Shown here: piece after piece, positions 42,342-50,295 of the stretch | How the letters are laid out: the number at the start of each line of letters is the position of its first letter | Position numbering within the stretch: the stretch's first letter is position 1 | DNA from: Mucilaginibacter sp. CSA2-8R | GTDB taxonomy: Bacteria > Bacteroidota > Bacteroidia > Sphingobacteriales > Sphingobacteriaceae | DNA length: 64,000 nucleotides | NCBI RefSeq assembly: GCF_038806765.1 | Contig: NZ_CP152389.1 | Location: 4,340,001 to 4,404,000, forward strand | Direction of reading: 5' to 3' | Position numbers and translations under genes: made by a program | The notes under the pieces: generated by a model | Seen by the model: only the letters and a program-made list of their open reading frames with translations | Database searches by the model: none | What the model was told of the DNA's origin: nothing

Positions 42342-43877
42342 TTACAGTTTGTTCAAATCATCAAGGTAAAGCTCGGCCTGTTCCATAATCTTCTGCTTTT
42401 CGTCGGGTTTCATTTTCTTGAGCGTCATATAAGCCATTCCTATACGCGGATTGCCTTGCAGCTTTTCAGCGTTACGCTCGTAAAAGTTCCAATACAGGCT
42501 ATTATACGGACAGGCACGTTCGCCATACTTTTTCTTATAATCATAATGACAATTTTTGCAGTAATCGCTCATTTTATTGATGTATGCGGCTGACGCGGCA
42601 TATGGCTTAGATCCTATAATTCCTCCGTCAGCATACTGGCTCATACCCCTTGTATTGGTAATTTCTACCCATTGTATAGCATCTATATAAACACCTAAAT
42701 ACCAGGCATCTACATCATCCGGATTGATACCTGCCAGCATGCAAAAGTTACCAATTACCATTAAACGCTGTATGTGATGCGCCCAGGCGTCGGTAAGCGA
42801 CTGCCCGATACAGTGCTTTAAGCAGTTCATTTGCGTTTTGCCATCCCAAAACCAGTGAGGTATTTCGGTATGATGCTTAAAGAAGTTCTTCTCCTGATAA
42901 TCGGGCATCTGTGCCCAGTAAACGCCGCGCATAAACTCGCGCCAGCCCACAATTTGCCTGATATAACCTTCAACTTGTGCCAGCGATATCAGTTTAGAAT
43001 TCTTGTTATAATATTTTAATACCGTGCTTACCACCTCAAACGGCGAAACCAGCTTCACATTCATGGCAAAAGACATCCGCGAATGAAACAGGCTGATGTG
43101 TTGCTGCAACATGGCATCCTCATAAGTACCAAAGTTGGGCAGCAAATGCTCGCAAAAGTATTTCAAAGCACTCAAAGCTTCTTGCCGCGAAAGCGGCCAA
43201 CCGAAATGCTCGGCATCTACCTCTCCAAAATATTTTATGTTGGCCGCATCAATCATTTTTTTTAACGGCGTAACATCATGGTTAAACACCACCGGTGGCA
43301 CCAGTGGCACCTTGCCGTCGTATTTTTTGCGGTTATCGGCATCAAAGTTCCACCTCCCTCCTTCGGGCTCGTCATCGTCCATCAGCACATGCAGTTTTTC
43401 GCGCATGTTGCGGTAAAAGCTTTCCATCAGGTAACGCGTCTTTTTACCAAAAAAATTTTTAACGGCCATCCGTTCGGTCAGAAAGTGCTCGGTGTCGGCA
43501 CTGCCGGTTTCAATATGCAAACTCTTGCATATTTCCTTTAACTGCTCGTCCAGGCGGTATTCATCGGGCAGCAGGTATTCAAAACGGGTGATGTGTTCTT
43601 TCTTGATAACCCGGTTTAAGTTTTCGGCAAAGTCTTGCTTATTATTTTCGTCATCAAGCTTTACGTAAATCACCTTGTGGCCTAATTTAGAAAGCTGATA
43701 GGCAAAATTGCGCATAGCACCGAAAAAAGCGAGTATCTTTTGCACGTGGTGCATTACGTACTCCTGCTCTTGCATTACCTCTAACAGGATGTAAGTTACA
43801 TCGGGTTGTAATTCTTTAAACCAGCTATGTTTTATATTGAGTTGATCGCCTAGGATGAGGCGGAGGGTTTTGGCCAT
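42342..43877 (-). CDS. FeS-type bacterial photolyase/cryptochrome ((6-4) photolyase-like, PhrB/CryB class)
   Basis: The 511-residue protein belongs to the deoxyribodipyrimidine photolyase-related (DPRP/FeS-BCP) class. It begins LRLILGDQLNIKHSWF, and has the FAD-binding helical half with VGWREFMRGVYW and AHHIQRLMVIGNFCMLAGI. Cysteines for the [4Fe-4S] cluster are visible in SDYCKNCHYDYKKKYGERACPYNSLYW (C, C and C, in part) plus an earlier one near MNCLKHC. Members such as Agrobacterium PhrB repair (6-4) photoproducts. It is 56 bases downstream of the DASH cryptochrome gene on the same strand and the last gene of the leftward operon. Confidence 0.92.
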   Translation of the reverse strand: MAKTLRLILGDQLNIKHSWFKELQPDVTYILLEVMQEQEYVMHHVQKILAFFGAMRNFAYQLSKLGHKVIYVKLDDENNKQDFAENLNRVIKKEHITRFEYLLPDEYRLDEQLKEICKSLHIETGSADTEHFLTERMAVKNFFGKKTRYLMESFYRNMREKLHVLMDDDEPEGGRWNFDADNRKKYDGKVPLVPPVVFNHDVTPLKKMIDAANIKYFGEVDAEHFGWPLSRQEALSALKYFCEHLLPNFGTYEDAMLQQHISLFHSRMSFAMNVKLVSPFEVVSTVLKYYNKNSKLISLAQVEGYIRQIVGWREFMRGVYWAQMPDYQEKNFFKHHTEIPHWFWDGKTQMNCLKHCIGQSLTDAWAHHIQRLMVIGNFCMLAGINPDDVDAWYLGVYIDAIQWVEITNTRGMSQYADGGIIGSKPYAASAAYINKMSDYCKNCHYDYKKKYGERACPYNSLYWNFYERNAEKLQGNPRIGMAYMTLKKMKPDEKQKIMEQAELYLDDLNKL

Positions 43878-43933
43878 GATGGTTTACAACACGCAACATA
43901 GCCGGAGGTTTTAAAGCAGCCTACCACCAATAG

Positions 43934-45214
43934 CTATGCAACGTTCTCTTCGGTAAGCCATAGCTTGGCGTATTCACCTTTAGGATCAAGGTCGGCCAGA
44001 TTTTTAGGACTAAAGTAACGGTTTTCTCGCGGATCATTGCCCACGCCCGCAATGTAGGCCCAGTTGCCCCAATTACTGGCCGGCGAATAATCGATCAGTT
44101 TTTCTTCAAACCAGCGAGCCCCCCATGTCCAGTTCACCTTTAATGTTTTAACCAGATAGGCTGATACTGCCTGACGGCTAACATTACTGATAAAGCCGGT
44201 GGCATTAAGCTCATGCATACTGGCGTCAATAAACGGCAGGCCGGTGTTACCGGTTTTCCATTGCTCAAAAAGCTCTTCCTGGTTAGTAGCCAGTTCGGGT
44301 GCTTCAGTTTTAAAGCCTTCTGCCTCAAAAAACCTGCGGCTATATTTTTTAAACATAAACCTAAAGTAGTCGCGCCATAAAAGCTCCAGCATCAGCGGAT
44401 GATTATGCGCACTTTGGCCATGATTAATGATTTCCCAATATACCTGCCGCGGAGATACACAACCCAAGGCCAGCCAGGCCGAAAGCTTAGAAGAAGCTGC
44501 ATTGCGATTGGCTTTACCACCGGCAGCAATGGCATTAACCGCAAAATAGTTTTCGAGTTGCTGCAAACCGGTTGTTTCGCCACCCTCAAATTTAAATGAT
44601 GCCCGAGGGTCAGGCACCGGTTCGGTTAAGCCTAGCTGTTCTAAAGTAGGCAACTCGCCTGCATCAGCAATCACCGGGGTTGCAATATGCTTCGGAATAG
44701 TAAGACATGGGCGTACACTGCTGTCGCGCTCTACTTTCTTTTTAAAGGTATTAAAACTATCCGGAATATCTTTTATTGGAAAAGGTAGATCTTCTTTATG
44801 GTAAAGTGTATGGCCGATGAAGTGTTTAAGGTTGAGTTTCATCTTCCATAAAGCAGCCTCTATCTCTTCAGAAATATTTGTTTCTTCAAAAGCTACCTCA
44901 CGGTGATGGTAAACTTCGCTTACCTGGTATTGCTCAGCCAGTTGCGGTATCTGCTCTGCCGGGTTGCCATAAACAATTAACAAATCGCCGCCTAATGCCT
45001 GCAGTTTTTCGCGCAGATTAGCTACGCTTTGCAGTAAAAAGCGGGCACGTATATTGCCTGTTTTATAGCCCGACTTTGTTTTTGTAAAATAATGAGGATC
45101 AAAACAATAAACCGGCAGTATTTTATCGGCCTTTCGGGTAGCTTCTAACAATATTTCATTGTCATGCACCCGCAAGTCGTTTCTAAACCACACCAGTATT
45201 ATTTTTTCACTCAT
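43934..45214 (-). CDS. DASH-family cryptochrome
   Basis: The 426-residue protein (ATG at 45214, MSEKIILVWFRNDLR; a TTG/alternative start lies 10 codons upstream) has the photolyase alpha/beta domain with LPVYCFDPHYF and YHHREVAFEE, then the FAD domain with WLALGCVSPRQVYWEI, WRDYFRFM, TGLPFIDASMHELNATGFISNVSRQ, WTWGARWFEEKLIDYSPASNWGNWAYIAGVG (in part) and NPRENRYFSPK-like DPRENRYF. These are DASH hallmarks. DASH proteins repair CPDs in single-stranded DNA and may signal. It lies 39 bases after the DUF2256 gene. Confidence 0.94.
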   Translation of the reverse strand: MSEKIILVWFRNDLRVHDNEILLEATRKADKILPVYCFDPHYFTKTKSGYKTGNIRARFLLQSVANLREKLQALGGDLLIVYGNPAEQIPQLAEQYQVSEVYHHREVAFEETNISEEIEAALWKMKLNLKHFIGHTLYHKEDLPFPIKDIPDSFNTFKKKVERDSSVRPCLTIPKHIATPVIADAGELPTLEQLGLTEPVPDPRASFKFEGGETTGLQQLENYFAVNAIAAGGKANRNAASSKLSAWLALGCVSPRQVYWEIINHGQSAHNHPLMLELLWRDYFRFMFKKYSRRFFEAEGFKTEAPELATNQEELFEQWKTGNTGLPFIDASMHELNATGFISNVSRQAVSAYLVKTLKVNWTWGARWFEEKLIDYSPASNWGNWAYIAGVGNDPRENRYFSPKNLADLDPKGEYAKLWLTEENVA

Positions 45215-45253
45215 TGTTTTTAACCAATCTAAATTAACATACAAAAATGCTAA

Positions 45254-45400
45254 TTATTTATTTCTCCGGCACCTTTCACTACAGTATTTGACATCGTCCC
45301 AACATTTTTCCCATTTCTTGCGCCAGCTAAAGGGTCGCTTACACACTTCACATACCTTTTCGGGCAGGTTTTCTTTTAATACTCTTTTAAGGGCAGACAT
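45254..45400 (-). CDS. DUF2256 small zinc-ribbon protein
   Basis: A 48-codon gene. The product MSALKRVLKENLPEKV continues with CEVC, then KRPFSWRKKWEKCWDDVKYC and SERCRRNK. The paired cysteines (CxxC, then C-x3-C) suggest one zinc ribbon, and the FSWRKKWEKCWDDVKYCSERCR core is the DUF2256 signature. This family often sits beside photolyase or cryptochrome genes, and here it starts the leftward operon 39 bases before the DASH gene. Function is unknown; an accessory role for cryptochrome is inferred from context. Confidence 0.88.
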   Translation of the reverse strand: MSALKRVLKENLPEKVCEVCKRPFSWRKKWEKCWDDVKYCSERCRRNK

Positions 45401-45463
45401 ATACAGGCAAATAATTGGTTGTCTTTAATGTAAAGCTACAACAACGAACTGCCGGAAGTGTAT

Positions 45464-45471
45464 CAAATATA
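45464..45471 (-). promoter_or_regulatory. -7 box of the DUF2256-cryptochrome operon
   Basis: Minus strand TATATTTG, a perfect TAnnTTTG, 63 bases before the DUF2256 ATG. No clear -33 TTTG. Confidence 0.5.
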
Positions 45472-45582
45472 AGTATAAAAACGCTTGCGCTTGTAAGTTC
45501 GCTGTAAATTTCGAGGAGCACTTTGCTAATATGCTGGTAATAAGTAATACCTTAAACTTTATTAACGTTAGCGATTTGTATA

Positions 45583-45599
45583 CTGGCATGACAAGTGCT
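45583..45599 (+). promoter_or_regulatory. Sigma-54-like element upstream of the TetR-like gene
   Basis: CTGGCATG and TGCT with exact GG-to-GC spacing (45585-45586 and 45597-45598), a good -24/-12 match. It lies 45 bases before the TetR-like ATG. Needs transcript mapping. Confidence 0.35.
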
Positions 45600-45643
45600 T
45601 GCTTACAAACACGTACATTTATTAAAAATTATTTATCAACATT

Positions 45644-46297
45644 ATGGCTACTACCGAAAGTATTCAAACTGCTTATATTGATTATGTGCTAACCGAAGGA
45701 CATGAGCCTAAGTCGGTATATCTCTTTGCAAAAAATAACGATATGACTGAAGAAGAATTTTACCGCTTTTTTGGATCATTTGAAGCTATTGAACAATCTG
45801 TTTGGGCAGATATTGTCCGCAAAACTGTTACCGAAATTAAAACACAGGAAGTTTGGGCGCAATACTCAGCACGCGAAAAGGCACTGTCATTTTTTTATAG
45901 CTTTTTTGAGCTGTTAAAAGGCAGCCGCAGCTTTGCTGTTTATAGCTTTAAAAAACATGCAAGGCCTATTGGTACGCCCCGCGTATTAGATAGTTTAAAA
46001 AACATTTTCGAGGGTTTTGCTGATGCCATACTGCGCGACGGTTTGGAAACCGGCGAGTTAACCGACCGTAAGTTTTTCACTAACAAATATAAAGACGCCC
46101 TTTGGATGCAGTTTAACTTTATTTTAAAGTTTTGGATTGGCGATAATTCTGCCGGCTTTGAAAGAACCGACGAGGCTATTGAAAAAGGGGTAAACGTAAC
46201 TTTCGATTTATTTCAACGTTCGCCAATTGATAACCTTTTTGACTATGGCAAGTTTTTAGTACAAAACGGTGGCTTTAAAGAAAAAATGAGATTTTAA
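45644..46297 (+). CDS. TetR-like protein (regulator, or COQ9-like lipid-binding fold)
   Basis: The 217-residue all-helical protein has an N terminus that lines up with TetR regulators (IQTAYIDYVLTEGHEPKSVYLFA, then MTEEEFYRFFGSFEAIEQSVW), but the helix-turn-helix has few basic residues and many acidic ones, weaker than usual for DNA binding. The C-terminal half is aromatic-rich and could hold a hydrophobic ligand. It heads a rightward operon whose third gene is an ABC1/UbiB-like kinase; in eukaryotic and alphaproteobacterial quinone biosynthesis the TetR-fold protein COQ9 works with the ABC1 kinase COQ8. Regulator of this cluster or a lipid-binding partner are both possible. Confidence 0.7.
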   Translation: MATTESIQTAYIDYVLTEGHEPKSVYLFAKNNDMTEEEFYRFFGSFEAIEQSVWADIVRKTVTEIKTQEVWAQYSAREKALSFFYSFFELLKGSRSFAVYSFKKHARPIGTPRVLDSLKNIFEGFADAILRDGLETGELTDRKFFTNKYKDALWMQFNFILKFWIGDNSAGFERTDEAIEKGVNVTFDLFQRSPIDNLFDYGKFLVQNGGFKEKMRF

Positions 46298-46350
46298 ACA
46301 ATCTATAAAAACAAGTAATAGCCTTTTGTTAAAGTACATCTAAAACATAC

Positions 46351-47025
46351 ATGATTAAATACGCTGCTATTTTTGATATGGATGGCACTTTGGTGGATAA
46401 CAATCCATACCATTATCAAGCCTGGAAAGAACTTTTTGATCAATACAACCGCATAGAAGTAACGCCCGATTTATTCAACGAAAAAATTAGCGGCGTACCG
46501 GGTATGGTTACTATGCGAAACTTTTTCGGCGACGATTATGACGAAGAGCAGATGAAGGCCATATTTCAGGAAAAAACAATACGCTACCGGGAAATTTATG
46601 AGCCTAGCATGGCGCCTATAAGCGGATTAGAACGCCTGTTACAGGAATTAAAAAATGCAGGTGTAAAATTGGCGGTGGCGTCATCGGCCACTACATCAAA
46701 TATTGACTTTGTGCTGAACAACCTTTCCATGAAATCAATGTTTGATGTCATTGTAGACGGACTGCGGGTAAGCAAGCCGAAACCTAATCCGCAAATATTT
46801 TTAAAGGCAGCTGATGATCTGGGCATAAAGCCGGAGCATTGCATTGTATTTGAGGATTCGCTTTCGGGTATTAAAGCAGCAAACGCTGCAGGCATGAAAG
46901 TTATTGGTATTACTACGTCGCATACGGCAGATGAACTACAACCGGTTGACCGGGTAATTAATGACTATGCTGAGATTACCGAACAGGAATTAGCAGCGCT
47001 ATTTGAGAAAGAAAAACATGAGTGA
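46351..47025 (+). CDS. HAD-family hydrolase, beta-phosphoglucomutase-like
   Basis: The 224-residue protein has HAD motif I FDMDGTLVDNNPYHYQAW, a helical cap (residues about 18-85), motif II LAVASSATTSNI, the Lys of motif III near SKPKPNPQIF and motif IV FEDSLSGIKAANAAGM. This is the subclass of beta-phosphoglucomutases and sugar or nucleotide phosphatases. Substrate unknown. It begins 53 bases after the TetR-like gene, and its stop overlaps the start of the kinase gene (ATGAGTGA), so the two are translationally coupled. Confidence 0.9.
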   Translation: MIKYAAIFDMDGTLVDNNPYHYQAWKELFDQYNRIEVTPDLFNEKISGVPGMVTMRNFFGDDYDEEQMKAIFQEKTIRYREIYEPSMAPISGLERLLQELKNAGVKLAVASSATTSNIDFVLNNLSMKSMFDVIVDGLRVSKPKPNPQIFLKAADDLGIKPEHCIVFEDSLSGIKAANAAGMKVIGITTSHTADELQPVDRVINDYAEITEQELAALFEKEKHE

Positions 47026-48346
47026 AGATAAAGCGAAGGAGCAAAACAGTATACCTACCAGCAAAGTAGAAAGGTCGGCCCGGTTTGTAAAAACCGGTTT
47101 TAAAGTAGGCGGCAATTACATTAAGCATTATTCGAAAAAGCTATTTAACCCGGATTTAGATCGTACTGAACTTAATGAGGATAATGCCGCTGATATTTAC
47201 GAATCGTTAAGTGAACTGAAGGGCAGTGCTTTAAAAGTAGCACAAATGCTGAGTATGGATAAAAACATCCTGCCTAAAGCTTATACAGACAAGTTTTCTC
47301 AATCGCAGTATAATGCACCGCCCCTTTCCGGGCCACTCATCGTTCAAACCTTCAAAAAGTATTTTGGCAAAACGCCCGAGCAGATCTATGATAAGTTTGA
47401 ACTGCGCTCTAACAATGCAGCATCTATTGGGCAGGTACACCAAGCCGAATTAAACGGTGAAAAACTTGCCGTTAAAATACAATACCCAGGTGTAGGTGAT
47501 TCGATATCATCGGATTTAAAGCTGGTTAAGCCGTTTGCCTTTCGCTTATTAGGCATGAGCGAGAAAGAATTGGAAGTTTATATGCGGGAGGTTGAAGAAC
47601 GCCTGCTGGAAGAAACGGATTATGAGCTGGAGGTGCGCCGTTCGATTGAAATATCGAAAGCCTGTTCTGCTGTTTTGCAGCACACTATTTTTCCGCGATA
47701 TTACCCGGCTCTGTCCAGCAAGCGTATTATTACTATGAGCTGGATAGAGGGCAAACACCTTAAAGAGTTTTTACAAACCAACCCCAGCCAGGAACTGCGC
47801 AACCAAATCGGCCAGGCTTTATGGGATTTTTATAACTATCAGCAACACGAACTACGCGCCGTTCATGCCGACCCGCATCCGGGCAACTTCTTGATTACAT
47901 CTCAGGGACAGTTGGGTATCATTGATTTTGGATGTATTAAAGAAATGCCCGAAGATTTTTATTATCCTTTTTTCTCGCTAACGTCAACCAACCTGTTAGA
48001 TAATAAGGAAGAAACTATTAAGGCATTCAGAAAGCTTGAAATGATTTTGCCTAATGATACCCCGCAGCAGATCGAATTTTTCTACCGTATGTATCATCAA
48101 ATGATTTCGTTATTTGCCAAACCGTATATGAGCGCATCATTTGATTTTGGCGAAACAGCATTTTTTGACGAGTTATACGGCTTTGGCGAACAGATTTCGC
48201 GCATGCCCGAATTTAAACAGGCCCGTGGTGTTAAGCATTTTATTTACGTAAACCGAACTAATTTTGGCTTATACAATATATTGCACGAATTAAAAGCTCA
48301 GGTAAAAACAAATACTTACAAACCTCATGTACAGTTAACCTATTAA
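47018..48346 (+). CDS. ABC1/UbiB (AarF) family atypical kinase
   Basis: The 442-residue protein (ATG at 47018, five codons inside a TTG-started frame) shows the ABC1 features: the N-terminal extension motif, normally KxGQ, reads KVAQ in LKGSALKVAQMLSMD; the ATP-binding SIGQVHQAEL; catalytic VHADPHPGNFLI; and metal-binding IIDFGC. Family members support quinone biosynthesis (UbiB/COQ8) or respond to lipid and light stress in plastids. Bacteroidota use menaquinone, so a stress or lipid role is likely. No C-terminal membrane helices are obvious. Overlaps the HAD gene by 8 bases. Confidence 0.9.
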   Translation: MSEDKAKEQNSIPTSKVERSARFVKTGFKVGGNYIKHYSKKLFNPDLDRTELNEDNAADIYESLSELKGSALKVAQMLSMDKNILPKAYTDKFSQSQYNAPPLSGPLIVQTFKKYFGKTPEQIYDKFELRSNNAASIGQVHQAELNGEKLAVKIQYPGVGDSISSDLKLVKPFAFRLLGMSEKELEVYMREVEERLLEETDYELEVRRSIEISKACSAVLQHTIFPRYYPALSSKRIITMSWIEGKHLKEFLQTNPSQELRNQIGQALWDFYNYQQHELRAVHADPHPGNFLITSQGQLGIIDFGCIKEMPEDFYYPFFSLTSTNLLDNKEETIKAFRKLEMILPNDTPQQIEFFYRMYHQMISLFAKPYMSASFDFGETAFFDELYGFGEQISRMPEFKQARGVKHFIYVNRTNFGLYNILHELKAQVKTNTYKPHVQLTY

Positions 48347-48455
48347 CTTAAATAAGTATCTGTTGTCATATTTGGCAGGGTTAAATTTAATATATACGTT
48401 TCACCACATATATATTTTAAAACTCGTTGCCCCTTTTGTTGTTCCAATATATTGT

Positions 48456-49358
48456 ATGAAGATATTGTTGACAGGTGCGAATGGTTACATAGGAACACGA
48501 CTAATTCCGGGCTTGCTGCAACAAGGGCACGAGGTGGTATGCATGGTACGAGATCCAAGGCTTTTTGAAAAGCAAAGTCCGTATTTTAACCAGGTCACTA
48601 CCATAGCCGGAGATTTATTACGGTCGCGCAGTATACAAGAACTACCCGCTGATATAGATGCTGCTTACTACTTAGTTAACGCCTTGCCGCAAACCTCTGG
48701 ATTTGCCGGGTTAGAAGCGCTATCGGCCGAAAACTTTGTACAAGCTATTGATCAAACAAACTGCAAGCAAATTATATCCTTAAGCGAAATTGACGATCAT
48801 TTAGGCAATGCAGGTTTGTCGCGCCAGCACGTAGAGGACATTTTGCGCCAGAGTGACTCTGCCCTTACCATTTTGAAGTCGACCATGATTGTGGGCACCG
48901 GCAGTATTGCTTTAGAATTGATGGATGGCTTAACTAAAAAGTCGCCTATTATTATAGCCACAACTTGGGCTAAAGCACAAGAGCAACCTATATCCACTCA
49001 AAACGTTATTGATTACCTTGTAGGTTGCCTGCATAACGAAGATACCTTTAACAGCGAGTTTCATATAAGCGGGCCGGAAATATTAACGTTTAAACATATG
49101 CTGCTCTTATACGGCGATGTTTGCCGGCAGCGTAAAGTAAAGGTTGTTACTGTACCTCAGGTATCATCAGCCTTGTCTTCATACTGGCTCAATTATCTTA
49201 CGCCTATCAGTTACTCCCACGCTAAAACGTTAGTCGAAAATTTGAAGTTCGACTTGGTATCGCGTGATGATGCCATCGAAAAACTGATTCCATTAAAACT
49301 GCAGACGTTAAAAGAGGCTTTAGAAACTGCTATGCAGGCAGACGTTGCTAAAAACTAA
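48456..49358 (+). CDS. NAD(P)H-binding SDR (NmrA/YbjT-like)
   Basis: The 300-residue protein, from the ATG at 48456 (MKILLTGANGYIGTRL; an upstream frame of 31 codons is not supported), has a nucleotide-binding GANGYIG loop and a YLVNALP strand, but no obvious catalytic Tyr-x3-Lys. This matches atypical SDRs of the NmrA/YbjT (NAD(P)-binding, DUF2867-like) type, used as redox sensors or epimerase-like enzymes. It starts 109 bases after the kinase gene and ends 25 bases before the next oxidoreductase gene. Confidence 0.78.
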   Translation: MKILLTGANGYIGTRLIPGLLQQGHEVVCMVRDPRLFEKQSPYFNQVTTIAGDLLRSRSIQELPADIDAAYYLVNALPQTSGFAGLEALSAENFVQAIDQTNCKQIISLSEIDDHLGNAGLSRQHVEDILRQSDSALTILKSTMIVGTGSIALELMDGLTKKSPIIIATTWAKAQEQPISTQNVIDYLVGCLHNEDTFNSEFHISGPEILTFKHMLLLYGDVCRQRKVKVVTVPQVSSALSSYWLNYLTPISYSHAKTLVENLKFDLVSRDDAIEKLIPLKLQTLKEALETAMQADVAKN

Positions 49359-49383
49359 TCAGGGGCATGTTAGTTTATAACCT

Positions 49384-50295
49384 ATGCCCAATCATCACGT
49401 ACTTATTACCGGCGGAACCGGACTTATTGGCAAACCATTAACAGAGGCATTGCTGGCTAAAGGTTACCAGGTAAGCCACCTGAGCCGCAAGCCAGGCAGC
49501 AACCCAAAGGTTAAAACTTTTTTGTGGGATGTGCCCAAGCAACAAATAGACCCAGCATGTATTAATGGTGTGGATACCGTTGTGCATCTGGCCGGTGCAG
49601 GAATTGCCGACAAACACTGGACGGCCAAACGGAAACAAGAACTCATTGAAAGCCGTACACAATCCATTAAATTAATTTATAACTTACTACATAAAGACCC
49701 TAACCATCAGGTAAAACAAGTAATTTCGGCATCGGCAACCGGGTATTACAGCAATCGTGGAAACGAGTTGCTTACTGAAGGCAGCGTACCCCTGCACGAC
49801 TTTTTGTCTACCTGCTGTATTGAATGGGAACAAGCTGTTGATGAGGCTAAACAATTGAGCTTACCTGTTACCAAATTTAGGACTGGCGTGGTACTTACCA
49901 CCGGCGGCGGTGCGCTCCCGCCACTGGCGTTACCTGTAAAATTCGGTTTAGGTACGGTACTAGGTAATGGTGAACAATACATACCCTGGATACATCTGCA
50001 AGATGCGGTTAATATGTACCTGCAAGCTATAGATAACCAATTACCGCCCGATGTATATAATATGGTAGCGCCAAACCCGGTAACTAACCAGCAGCTTACC
50101 AAAGCTGTAGCCAAGCAGTTGCATCGCCCTTTGTGGTTGCCTAATGTTCCGGCTGCGGTGCTTAAACTTATATTTGGCGAAATGAGTTTGGTAGTGCTGG
50201 GCAGCACACGTGTATCAGCGCAAAAAATACAAAGCTGCGGCTTTCAATTTAAATACCCCGTTCTCGAAGATGCTTTAAGTAACATTTATGGATAA
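49384..50295 (+). CDS. TIGR01777-family epimerase-like oxidoreductase
   Basis: The 303-residue extended-SDR protein starts HVLITGGTGLIGKPLTEAL and has the family blocks VDTVVHLAGAGIADKHW, ASATGYY and FRTGVVL, followed by PWIHLQDAV. These define the YfcH/SDR39U1 (TIGR01777) family, found across bacteria and organelles with unknown substrate. Its stop codon overlaps the photolyase start (ATGGATAA), so the two are translationally coupled, which ties it to the DNA-repair gene. Confidence 0.88.
   Translation: MPNHHVLITGGTGLIGKPLTEALLAKGYQVSHLSRKPGSNPKVKTFLWDVPKQQIDPACINGVDTVVHLAGAGIADKHWTAKRKQELIESRTQSIKLIYNLLHKDPNHQVKQVISASATGYYSNRGNELLTEGSVPLHDFLSTCCIEWEQAVDEAKQLSLPVTKFRTGVVLTTGGGALPPLALPVKFGLGTVLGNGEQYIPWIHLQDAVNMYLQAIDNQLPPDVYNMVAPNPVTNQQLTKAVAKQLHRPLWLPNVPAAVLKLIFGEMSLVVLGSTRVSAQKIQSCGFQFKYPVLEDALSNIYG

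Noticed and set aside
45254..45400. Extended DASH start covering the DUF2256 region
   Set aside because: The DUF2256 frame is independent, with its own stop (TAA) 39 bases before the DASH ATG.
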